Below, one piece after another: positions 10,548 to 20,881 of a stretch of 64,000 nucleotides of DNA. The notes under the pieces are model-generated. The model worked only from the letters and a program-made list of their open reading frames with translations. It searched no databases and was not told the origin of the DNA. Source of the stretch: Rana temporaria (taxonomy: Eukaryota; Chordata; Amphibia; Anura; Ranidae); NCBI RefSeq assembly GCF_905171775.1, contig NC_053495.1, positions 106,373,409 through 106,437,408 of the forward strand. Reading direction: 5' to 3'. How positions within the stretch are numbered: the first letter of the stretch is position 1; each line of letters opens with the position of its first letter. The position numbers and the translations under genes are program-made.

Positions 10548-12534
10548 ATAGACAGGGGGATGTAGTGGCGCTTGCAAATACTAAAAACCAACAATAATTT
10601 AAAACAATAAAATATTCTAAACAATGATTCCTAAAGTAAGAGAGTGAGTACGTCCTCTACTGGGGTAAAAATGTGTAACACTCGAGGTCTATGCCCAAAG
10701 AATACCATCCAACATCAATAATTAGATGTGGAAGGAACTGCGAGTGAATAAATAATGAAATCCAATGGATAAAAGTGCCTGACTGGCCGCACAGTGTACA
10801 TGGGATAATAATCCTTTTTTTAAAAATATGTGTCATAAATCCTTAAAGTGCTTGATGAAAAACAAGTGCAAAGTGCTAATAATTAAAACAATAATAACAG
10901 TGAATGAAAGCTCCAGCTCTCCTGGAAAGTGGTTAATTACTAATTAGCAAACACATGCAGGAAAAAGCAACAACTGAAAAGAAGTCCAAAAATGCAAGTG
11001 TCCTAAAAACCTAAACGGTTCAATCATAAAACTGTTGTTTTTCTGTGCAATGAAAAGGATATAATAATATAATAATAAAATAAAAAATAAAATAAAATAA
11101 AATAAAATAAAAAAATAAAAAAATCATAAATAATAGTCCAAAAACAGATAGTACAATATCACTGCAGGATTAGTGATAGTGAATAAAACTATATCCAGTG
11201 CACAATCAAGTGATAATGAAAATATTAAAAATAAAGTCCAAAGTGCAAAGTGCATCTGTGCTCCATTCAACAATTCAGATGATCAGTGGTTAATTCAGTG
11301 AAGACTTGTTACATTGTGCTCATTCAATGAAGACTTGTTACATTGTGCTCATATGTCTGTGAATCAAACCAGCCCGATTTTCCTCAGTGTGGGGATTATT
11401 TTTACCAGCCTCTTACCTTCTTGAGGCTTTTACCAAGCCTGTAACAGGAGCTGCTCTGCAGTCACATAAATACAATCCAGGATCCAAAGACGGCTCACAC
11501 TCCTCCCCATTCAGGCTCTCAAAAAGAAACACAGGAATGCCTCCATAGCATAAAACCACAGGATATCAGTTTAATAAAGAAAAACGAATACACTCACAAA
11601 CATTGCTGTGTTAAACAGCGTGTGTACAATCGAGTGTCACCGCTCTGCGGCCGCAAAGCAGGTGACTTCACCAGCAAGCCCTCTGTGTCCTCCTCACGCG
11701 TATCGCGACAGCCCTACGTCGCTTAATCATAGGATAGAGGGCAGCTGGTGTGGACATGATTTTTATAGCGCCGGCATCACAAGTAAAGAGCTATGCAATA
11801 AGATAGCAATCATAAAATAAAAGTACATCTACATCATTGCGATCAATCTAGACATAGTGTTTCTACAGTGATGTTAGATAAAATATGAATATATATAAAA
11901 AAACACATAATTCAGACACAGCGATCCTCTGAGTTAAGTGCTCCCTCTAGTGGTAGGAGGAAGGAATAGTATAAGTAAAATATAGGTGGACTGTTAAATG
12001 TCGCCACCTGCTGGAAATGTAAGGTGCATATTTCAAATGCCCAGCCATCCACCTCATTGTCGTGCTGAACATTTAGATTAATCCAATTATATTCAGAGAG
12101 ACAGAACATAATAAGAAAAAAGGCAGTGCGGAACCCAGGTAGGCAATCTTCTACTAATTTATGAAATAATTCATAAGTGTAAAAACCCTGATCAAGGCTA
12201 AAATATATGTGGTGGGGAGATATAAAGCCACAATAAAATAAAATTAAAATGAATAATCCAATGTAAAAAACCCCTTATGTGGCAATATTAACCATAAAGT
12301 GACTCATATGTATAAAACAATGGCCAAGGCTAATAAATATATGGTAAAAAATTCCAGAGCCACAATAAGAAATATAATAAGGAATAAATGTTAAAAATGA
12401 CAATATAAAATGGCAATAAAAAGGAAAATCCAATACTGTAGGACCAATACATGGTTGCGCTAATCAAATAACCAGGACCAGTAAATAAGTACGGTGATGT
12501 AACCCTAAAACCACAGCAGTACCTATTTAAAATT
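10548..12534. repeat. Left arm of 1,987-bp inverted repeat (PLE-1)
   Basis: Complement of 12976-14962 base for base, with equal length and so no net indel. It is AT-rich with no gene; frames of 65-70 codons in it appear twice because the arms are duplicates. It contains an (AAAAT)n tract near 11080-11125. Confidence 0.92.
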
Positions 12535-12586
12535 ATTGGTAAAATAATTATAAAATCACTAGTAAAAGAATCAGGCAAATAGGTAG

Positions 12587-12970
12587 TTAAAAGTTGGATA
12601 TAAAACAATTCAAATCAAACTCGACATTGTGCCCCTGTGGCGTGAGGGTGCATAACTCGTGTATCAAACGAGATTCTGCCTGACTAATTTTCTGCACTTT
12701 ATTGTCTCCTCTCCAATGCGGTTTGTATTTCTCTATCCCCCACACCATCAATGACGAGGGGTCTCTATTGTGGCACTGGTCATAGTGGCGGGATAGACTA
12801 TGCTTGGGGAACCCATTGATTATGTTTTGTGTGTGTTCCCGAAGTCTTTTCCGCAATTTCCTTTTTGTTCTGCCCACATATTGAATCTTGCATGGACATT
12901 CCAACAAGTACACTACCCCCTCCGTCTCACAGGAGATAAATTCTTTGATTTTATATTGTTTCCCTGTAAA
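12587..12970 (-). pseudogene. Penelope-type GIY-YIG endonuclease fragment
   Basis: The C-terminal endonuclease of a Penelope-like retroelement, which nicks target DNA for reverse transcription. The minus-strand frame is open from 12970 (QYKIKEFISCETEG) through VVYLLECPC and YVGRTKRKLRKRLREH (the GIY and YIG motifs with the catalytic Arg context), then FPKHSLSRHYDQCHNRDPSS, GIEKYKP and a C-terminal ESRLIHELCTLTPQGHNVEFDL. About 128 residues. The upstream linker and reverse transcriptase are absent; they stop exactly where the inverted arm begins (12976), so this is a 5'-truncated gene. Confidence 0.85.
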
Positions 12971-12975
12971 ACAGG

Positions 12976-14962
12976 AATTTTAAATAGGTACTGCTGTGGT
13001 TTTAGGGTTACATCACCGTACTTATTTACTGGTCCTGGTTATTTGATTAGCGCAACCATGTATTGGTCCTACAGTATTGGATTTTCCTTTTTATTGCCAT
13101 TTTATATTGTAATTTTTAACATTTATTCCTTATTATATTTCTTATTGTGGCTCTGGAATTTTTTACCATATATTTATTAGCCTTGGCCATTGTTTTATAC
13201 ATATGAGTCACTTTATGGTTAATATTGCCACATAAGGGGTTTTTTACATTGGATTATTCATTTTAATTGTATTTTATTGTGGCTTTATATCTCCCCACCA
13301 CATATATTTTAGCCTTGATCAAGGTTTTTACACTTATGAATTATTTCATAAATTAGTAGAAGATTGCCTACCTGGGTTCCGCACTGCCTTTTTTCTTATT
13401 ATGTTCTGTCTCTCTGAATATAATTGGATTAATCTAAATGTTCAGCACGACAATGAGGTGGATGGCTGGGCATTTGAAATATGCACCTTACATTTCCAGC
13501 AGGTGGCGACATTTAACAGTCCACCTATATTTTACTTATACTATTCCTTCCTCCTACCACTAGAGGGAGCACTTAACTCAGAGGATCGCTGTGTCTGAAT
13601 TATGTGTTTTTTTATATATATTCATATTTTATCTAACATCACTGTAGAAACACTATGTCTAGATTGATCGCAATGATGTAGATGTACTTTTATTTTATGA
13701 TTGCTATCTTATTGCATAGCTCTTTACTTGTGATGCCGGCGCTATAAAAATCATGTCCACACCAGCTGCCCTCTATCCTATGATTAAGCGACGTAGGGCT
13801 GTCGCGATACGCGTGAGGAGGACACAGAGGGCTTGCTGGTGAAGTCACCTGCTTTGCGGCCGCAGAGCGGTGACACTCGATTGTACACACGCTGTTTAAC
13901 ACAGCAATGTTTGTGAGTGTATTCGTTTTTCTTTATTAAACTGATATCCTGTGGTTTTATGCTATGGAGGCATTCCTGTGTTTCTTTTTGAGAGCCTGAA
14001 TGGGGAGGAGTGTGAGCCGTCTTTGGATCCTGGATTGTATTTATGTGACTGCAGAGCAGCTCCTGTTACAGGCTTGGTAAAAGCCTCAAGAAGGTAAGAG
14101 GCTGGTAAAAATAATCCCCACACTGAGGAAAATCGGGCTGGTTTGATTCACAGACATATGAGCACAATGTAACAAGTCTTCATTGAATGAGCACAATGTA
14201 ACAAGTCTTCACTGAATTAACCACTGATCATCTGAATTGTTGAATGGAGCACAGATGCACTTTGCACTTTGGACTTTATTTTTAATATTTTCATTATCAC
14301 TTGATTGTGCACTGGATATAGTTTTATTCACTATCACTAATCCTGCAGTGATATTGTACTATCTGTTTTTGGACTATTATTTATGATTTTTTTATTTTTT
14401 TATTTTATTTTATTTTATTTTATTTTTTATTTTATTATTATATTATTATATCCTTTTCATTGCACAGAAAAACAACAGTTTTATGATTGAACCGTTTAGG
14501 TTTTTAGGACACTTGCATTTTTGGACTTCTTTTCAGTTGTTGCTTTTTCCTGCATGTGTTTGCTAATTAGTAATTAACCACTTTCCAGGAGAGCTGGAGC
14601 TTTCATTCACTGTTATTATTGTTTTAATTATTAGCACTTTGCACTTGTTTTTCATCAAGCACTTTAAGGATTTATGACACATATTTTTAAAAAAAGGATT
14701 ATTATCCCATGTACACTGTGCGGCCAGTCAGGCACTTTTATCCATTGGATTTCATTATTTATTCACTCGCAGTTCCTTCCACATCTAATTATTGATGTTG
14801 GATGGTATTCTTTGGGCATAGACCTCGAGTGTTACACATTTTTACCCCAGTAGAGGACGTACTCACTCTCTTACTTTAGGAATCATTGTTTAGAATATTT
14901 TATTGTTTTAAATTATTGTTGGTTTTTAGTATTTGCAAGCGCCACTACATCCCCCTGTCTAT
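12976..14962. repeat. Right arm of 1,987-bp inverted repeat (PLE-1)
   Basis: Inverted copy of 10548-12534. It contains, near 13780-13830, a segment with a 5-bp stem (gcgac/gtcgc) followed by GATAC and CGCGT, in the same layout as the hammerhead-like core of PLE-2 but with core changes. Confidence 0.92.
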
Positions 14963-14977
14963 CAGTCACACATGTAT
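14963..14977. repeat. Target-site duplication of PLE-1 (right)
   Basis: Perfect repeat of 10403-10417. Confidence 0.9.
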
Positions 14978-16311
14978 GTTGTCACAAATTGTAGAAATGT
15001 ACTTATTGCTTCATCTGCTACATTTGGGAAATGTTTTTACAGGCTAGTCAAACAATAAGACCATGGATGAGAATAAAACAGTTACAAAATAAAGAGCTAC
15101 AAGATATATTATTTTCTTCTTTAAAACTGTTATATGTGAAGGCCTGGAAAACAGGTTCACTATCCATCTTTAGTGTTCTATTTCCAGAATAGTGGGGATA
15201 TATTTTTTAAAAAGAAGTGGATAGCTATCTAAAGTGCTTCAGTAATTCTGTCTCTACGTCCAGATTAATTGGGAATAGAATAAGAATGGAAAACAGTATC
15301 ACCATTAACTTGCTTGAGATAGAGCTGTTTACAGGTTGTTGTTTTTTTTTTTGTTTTTTTTATACAACCATTTTATAATTTTCTACAATGAATAAAATAA
15401 CTATTTATACATTTTTGGTCTGCTTAATTTTTCACTTTTTGAATCCCCTAAGTAAAATGTGGTGACTTCTGCACAAGGCAATTGTGAATAGTTTTATTAT
15501 GTGTGTTTTATTTTAGAGGCACTTATGATAAGGTGACAACACATAAACACAATTGGGAGACAGTAGTCATCGTATAATAGGAAGCACCTGATAAATAACC
15601 TTTATGACAGGATCATCAGGTTCTCTTATAATAAATGTTGCATATTTAAAAAGATTGAAAACAACTTTTAACATTATATTAACATGTTAAAGCCTATGAG
15701 ATCTTAAAAAAAATGTTTAAGGAGACGCCCACACAATTGCTGAAAATGTAATTAGCTCTCATAGTTTACTGAAATCACGAGTAAATACATAGACACAAAA
15801 GCCAAGCTATTGAAGGTGGTATAATGGTAAATTGCGTAAAAAAATTCACATGTGTTTTTATATTGGATATGTTTTTATATTGGATATAAAGAGTTATACA
15901 ATCATCTAAAACTCGACAAGTTTCTCCACTGCTCGCTTCTTCAAGAGTAGATCTTTGTATGCAGTATATCTAAAAAAAAAAAGTATCACTTGAAAGTATA
16001 TATCATAAAAAATATATTTTTGCAAATAGAGGCCCTAAAAGAGCCCCATACTTACAAATCGGCAAAGCAGAGGTTCCAAAAAGTCATCTCCCATGGGATA
16101 TGTATGGCCTGAGAGCTGAAGGGGTGGAGCCGACACAAACCTTCGGGTGAACACATGGGGGGCAGGCATGGCTCAAGGATAAAAAGGTGTTTCCACGGGG
16201 TGCATGCGTGGAGTCTAGCAGTGCGGTCAGGCAGAGTTAGAGTTCCACACCGTTCAGGAGGAGAGCCAATATTTCCACATAACCGGCAAGTATTTGGACA
16301 TACCCACAGAA
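14978..16311. other. No gene seen; AT-rich single-copy-looking DNA
   Basis: I see no open domain, RNA gene or clear transposon end in this 1.3-kb stretch. It continues the host sequence interrupted by PLE-1. It contains poly-T runs (15341-15360) and scattered stop codons in all frames. Confidence 0.6.
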
Positions 16312-16315
16312 TTAA

Positions 16316-17259
16316 CCATTTAACGACCGCCGCATGTACATATACGTCCACAGAATGGCACGTACAGGCAGATAGGCGTACATGTCCGATCGGGACCCCC
16401 CCCAGTACATGCGGCAGTCGGTTATTCCGTGGGAGCAATCCGGGATGAGGGCGCGGCTATTTGTTTCTAGCCGCCCCCTCGCGATCACTCCCCAGAGCTG
16501 AAGAACAGGGAGAGCCGTATGTAAACACGGCTTCACCGTGCTTCACTGTGGCGGCTGCATCGATCGTGTGATCCCTTTTATAGGGAAACACGATCGATGA
16601 CGTCAGACCTACAGCCACACCCCCCTACAGTTGTAAACACACACTAGGTGAAACATAACTCCTTTAGCGCCCCCTGTGGTTAACTCCCAAACTGCAACTG
16701 TCATTTTCACAATAAACAATGCAATTTAAATGCATTGTTTGCTGTGAAAATGACAATGGTCCCAAAAATGTGTCAAAATTGTCCGAAGTCACGAAAAAAA
16801 TCGCTGATCGCCGCCATTAGTAGTAAAAAAATAAATAAAAATGCAATAAAACTATCCCCTATTTTGTAAACGCTATATATTTTGCGCAAACCAATCGATA
16901 AACGCTTATTGGGATTTTTTTTTACCAAAAATAGGTAGAAGAATAAGTATCGGCCTAAACTGAGGAAAAAAAAAAATTTATATATGTTTTTGGGGGATAT
17001 TTATTATAGCAAAAAGTAAAAAATATTGCATTTTTTTTCAAAATCGTCACTTTATTTTTGTTTATAGTGCAAAAAATAAAAACCGCAGAGGTGATCAAAT
17101 ACCACCAAAAGAAATCTCTATTTGTGGGAAAAAAAGGACATCAATTTTGTTTGGGAGCCACGTCGCACGACCGCGCAATTGTCTGTTAAAGCGACACAGT
17201 GCCGAATCGCAAAACCTGGCCTGGGCATTTAGCTGCCTAAAGGTCCGGGGCTTAAGTGG
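16316..17259. mobile_element. piggyBac-type MITE, copy 1 (TTAA-flanked)
   Basis: A 944-bp element between TTAA at 16312-16315 and TTAA at 17260-17263. One end reads ccatttaacgaccgccgcat, the other gtccggggcttaagtggt. It is clearly the same family as 44869-45856 along its whole length, including a shared hairpin around catcgatcg and shared A/T-rich subterminal sequence. No transposase is present. Confidence 0.85.
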
Positions 17260-17463
17260 TTAAGCTAGTACCCGGGACTCTTCTGGTCAATTTGTTGGGG
17301 AAATTATGGCTTTGGGAGGTGGCTGTGCGAAGTTAAAGAGTCCCCTCATGAAGGACTCTAAGGGGAAAACTGCAGCTAAATGGTGCTGCCCCCCCCTCTT
17401 CATACACAGCCTCTATGCGCTTTTTAAAGACAAAGTCTGACACAACCTGACTCCCTAGCTGAT

Positions 17464-18369
17464 TCTGACAGTGAACTATTTACCTCACAAGACCCCATAC
17501 AGATTTCTCATGTAACTCCAGCTGTATTAAAGCAATTTTAACACATGTTGAACAAAGCCTTAAAACAAACATCTGATCCAATTACAGATAATCTCACCAG
17601 AGAAATAAGAGAACTTGGCAAGCGCACAGCAACACTAGAACTTAAAGCAGGTGATTTGAAAAACATCTCTCTTGAACACTCTATGGAAATAGAGAATCTC
17701 AAAGAGGAAAACGTATTGCTTCAAACCAAACTTGAAGACCAAGAGAATAGGGCCAGGAGGTCTAACCTATGTATCAGGGGAATTCCTGAAACTATCACTG
17801 ACCTACAAACCACCATAACTGCTCTGTTCCAGGAATTGCAACCAGCCATATTGAGAGGTTAGAATTTGACAGGATCCACCGAGCCCTGGCTGCAAAAAAG
17901 CCTGATGGTCCCCCACGCGATGTCATAGTGAAATTCCTTTTTTATCGCTAGGAACAGCTCCTAGCATCTGCCAGGGAGTAGGGACAAAAAGCAGTTGATT
18001 TTCCAAGGCAATGACTTTCAATTATTTGATGACTTGTCCCAGATAAGCATTGCAAAAAAGTGAGCATTGAAGCCCCTTCTCCTGGAATTACAACGCCACA
18101 ACATCATATATCAGTGGGGGTTCCCATTTTCCCTACGCTTTGCCTACAAAGGGAAGAAATACACCTGTAGATCCTTTGGCCAGCAAACCCTCTTAGACCT
18201 GAATCTCATGGAACCAGTCCCACGAAATACCCCAACCTGCAGGAGATCAACATCTCTTTCATCAGTAGGAAACCCTTCCCATCCCAACCTGAAAAATGGT
18301 ACCCATCCAACTCACAAGAGAGGTCGCTACACATCACCTCCTCAGGAACAAAATGATTCTATGGACTAA
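17464..18369 (+). pseudogene. LINE C ORF1 protein remnant
   Basis: Degenerate L1-type ORF1. The coiled coil lies in 17545-17862 (KALKQTSDPITDNLTREIRELGK and onward) and ends with the RRM start ENRARRSNLCIRGIPE. Frameshifts occupy 17862-18066, where FDRIHRALAAKKPDGPPRDV can still be read. The C-terminal domain is at 18067-18369 (LLLELQRHNIIYQWGFPFSL), ending with NDSMD and TAA. It is homologous to the LINE F ORF1 at 49330-50161, which shows the same QTSD.IT.NLT pattern, so the two LINEs belong to one family. Confidence 0.82.
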
Positions 18370-19053
18370 AGGATGCTCCTATAACTGTGAACTTGACTCT
18401 TTTTTTCATCCTTCCTTTCTAAAGACTCTCAGGGCTTCACCTTATCCCTTTTAGTTCACCAATTCAAGACGCTACATACCGTTTCCCTTTTTGTCCTCCA
18501 GAATTGCATGCTCAACGTTTACTTACAATTTCCTCTGTTTCAGTTGACTCACCAAGACTGCATTTACAAATTATAATCATAGTTTTAATTTCTTTGCTTA
18601 ACCTATTGCATGCATAGTGTGTTTTTATATATATATATATATTATCCTGGATAATTTTTGTCCCAAGTAATGGACATAACTGTAAGGTCTTTTGGCATTC
18701 ATAAGAAGTATTATGACCAAATTTTTATGACTTTGCTGACCGCTAGTCTATCATTAGGAAGTTTTAAGGTAGTTTTGGCACTGTAATTTTAAGAATTCCT
18801 CACTCTACCTTTCCTGGTAGATCCTTCTGTTATACCCTTATTGTTAACTGATCCAGTTTTGACCCCCCAAATCCCTTAATCACTTCCTTAACACATCTTG
18901 TTTCCATACCAGGTAGCCCTGGGGTAGTCAGATGCCATTCTCTCATTTCTTATTTCCCCTCTTGCCCCCTTTTTAACTAATTATATAGTTAACTTTAACT
19001 TTAATAATTTTCATTATAAGTCATGTGGTTTACAGTTATGTACATTAATAAGA
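18370..19053 (+). other. LINE C inter-ORF spacer
   Basis: No domain. This is the LINE C sequence between ORF1 and ORF2, interrupted at 19068 by PLE-2 and resuming at 20552-20881. A short (TA)n lies at about 18628-18642. Confidence 0.6.
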
Positions 19054-19067
19054 AGCTTTCATTAGAA
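19054..19067. repeat. Target-site duplication of PLE-2 (left)
   Basis: The sequence agctttcattagaa is present here and at 20552-20565, at the outer ends of the palindromic insertion. Confidence 0.88.
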
Positions 19068-19455
19068 TGAAAAAAATATATAGAGGAACACCAACCATAG
19101 GATGGACTATGGGTGTCCTAAGGTATTACGGTGCCACGTCCTAGCATGAGTAGAGGATTTTAATTTTTAGTGGAATAATGGACTTTATAGGCACCAATGG
19201 TTAACATGAAGTATAAAAGTTTTTTATTGATACAAGCCCAGAAAACTGGGTAATTGAATCAACAATTACAGTACAGAGAAACAATATATAAAAAAACATA
19301 TATTTTACTACATTAAAAACATTGGTAAGCATAGAATATCTCTAAAATGCTAATAACCCAGAGGGGTTAAACTGAAACCAAAAACAGTCCACAAGGGACA
19401 GCAACAACAGTTGATGAACAAACGTAGACTTCAATTGGCGTTTTTTGATAAATAG

Positions 19456-19493
19456 GCTCTACATGTTTCGCATGTTACTGCTTCTTCAGGAGC
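19456..19493 (-). ncRNA. Second copy of the candidate hammerhead
   Basis: Exact complement of 20237-20274, in the left arm of PLE-2, with all core bases kept. Confidence 0.5.
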
Positions 19494-20236
19494 TTAAAAA
19501 GAACTTTCATCCACGATAATGGATAAAAGAAAGTAGGATTTCCAATGGAAACTCTGGATCAATGGAGTAACAAGTTCCAGGTATCAAAGTGGATATAGGT
19601 GTATATTTTCGAGACAGATATAGGCTGGTGTATAAACCTAATAGAGTAAAAGGTAAAAAATACCAGATGTATGAGACACAGCAAATGCAGGGCTAGTCCA
19701 AAAATAGGGAGAAATGCAGGATCATATGTATATGCTGCATATATGTAAATGAAGGGGAAATGTTCCCATAAGAGTTAGGAGATAATCACGAATTTGTGAG
19801 GACCAGACCGTTTAGAGCACCGCTGTGATGGTATGAGATGGTATCACGTCCGGATCCACCTAATGTCTCGCACGCCACTACGTATGGGAGCAAACGTGAG
19901 AGCACAGCGGTGCTCTAAACGGTCTGGTCCTCACAAATTCGTGATTATCTCCTAACTCTTATGGGAACATTTCCCCTTCATTTACATATATGCAGCATAT
20001 ACATATGATCCTGCATTTCTCCCTATTTTTGGACTAGCCCTGCATTTGCTGTGTCTCATACATCTGGTATTTTTTACCTTTTACTCTATTAGGTTTATAC
20101 ACCAGCCTATATCTGTCTCGAAAATATACACCTATATCCACTTTGATACCTGGAACTTGTTACTCCATTGATCCAGAGTTTCCATTGGAAATCCTACTTT
20201 CTTTTATCCATTATCGTGGATGAAAGTTCTTTTTAA

Positions 20237-20274
20237 GCTCCTGAAGAAGCAGTAACATGCGAAACATGTAGAGC
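20237..20274 (+). ncRNA. Candidate minimal hammerhead ribozyme
   Basis: The layout fits a short type-I hammerhead. Stem I is GCUC (20237-20240) with GAGC (20271-20274). The core CUGAAGA (20241-20247) fits CUGANGA. Stem II is GCA/UGC (preceded by one extra A), followed by GAAA, and a minimal stem III C..G leads to UA before stem I. Penelope-like elements are known to carry hammerhead motifs. The extra A before stem II and the short stems keep this tentative. The other arm of the palindrome carries the same motif on the minus strand at 19456-19493. Confidence 0.5.
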
Positions 20275-20881
20275 CTATTTATCAAAAAACGCCAATTGAA
20301 GTCTACGTTTGTTCATCAACTGTTGTTGCTGTCCCTTGTGGACTGTTTGTGGTTTCAGTTTAACCCCTCTGGGTTATTAGCATTTTAGAGATATTCTATG
20401 CTTACCAATGTTTTTAATGTAGTAAAATATATGTTTTTTTTATATATTGTTTCTCTGTACTGTAATTGTTGATTCAATTACCCAGTTTTCTGGGCTTGTA
20501 TCAATAAAAAACTTTTATACTTCGTGTTAACCATTGGTGCCTATAAAGTCCAGCTTTCATTAGAAGGCTCTCCTCCCATAAACGGGAGATTCGTGCATCC
20601 TATTTTGCCTCCCTCATTCAGCTACATAATATGTGGAAGTCTGACGGAAGCACCCTTTCCCCTGAGGGTGATTTTTGTCCCCACTCACGCGATATGTTTG
20701 AATGTGTTTTTCTGTTGAATTACTTATTATTTTCTCTAACCATTTCTGTTTTATTTATTTTCCTCACTTCAGTACTCACCTCTATTCCTTTTCTCTCCTC
20801 TTCCTTCAAGTCCACCTGGATTGTATCAACTGACTCGAGCAGCCCGATTATAGGTAAGTCTCCTTTATCTACTCAGCTACC

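Larger units (their letters stand above)
10418..14962 (-). mobile_element. PLE-1, palindromic Penelope-like element
   Basis: A 4.5-kb insertion with a 15-bp TSD. On the minus strand it reads: an inverted copy of the 3' region (14962 to 12976), a GIY-YIG endonuclease fragment (12975-12587), then the 3' region in sense (12586 to 10418). The two 3'-region copies form an inverted repeat: 10548-12534 against 12976-14962, each exactly 1,987 bp, with only a few substitutions noticed (near 12190 and 12258). A 128-130-bp terminal tail (10418-10547) is present only once. PLEs are known to carry GIY-YIG endonucleases and inverted or tandem terminal copies; the RT domain is missing here. Confidence 0.85.
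19068..20551 (-). mobile_element. PLE-2, palindromic element with ribozyme-like core
   Basis: A 1.5-kb insertion with a 14-bp TSD inside the LINE C spacer. It has the same plan as PLE-1: a single-copy tail (19068-19169, 102 bp), an arm (19170-19827), a short loop (19828-19901) and the inverted arm (19902-20551). The arms differ at a few positions and by a few bases in length. There is no GIY-YIG or RT coding, so it consists of 3'-region sequence only. I assign it to Penelope-like elements from architecture and the hammerhead-like core, which is less certain than for PLE-1. Confidence 0.7.

Noticed and set aside
11608..13902. Two identical 70-codon frames and two identical 65-codon frames
   Set aside because: They exist twice only because they lie in the two arms of PLE-1; they are non-coding 3' region.
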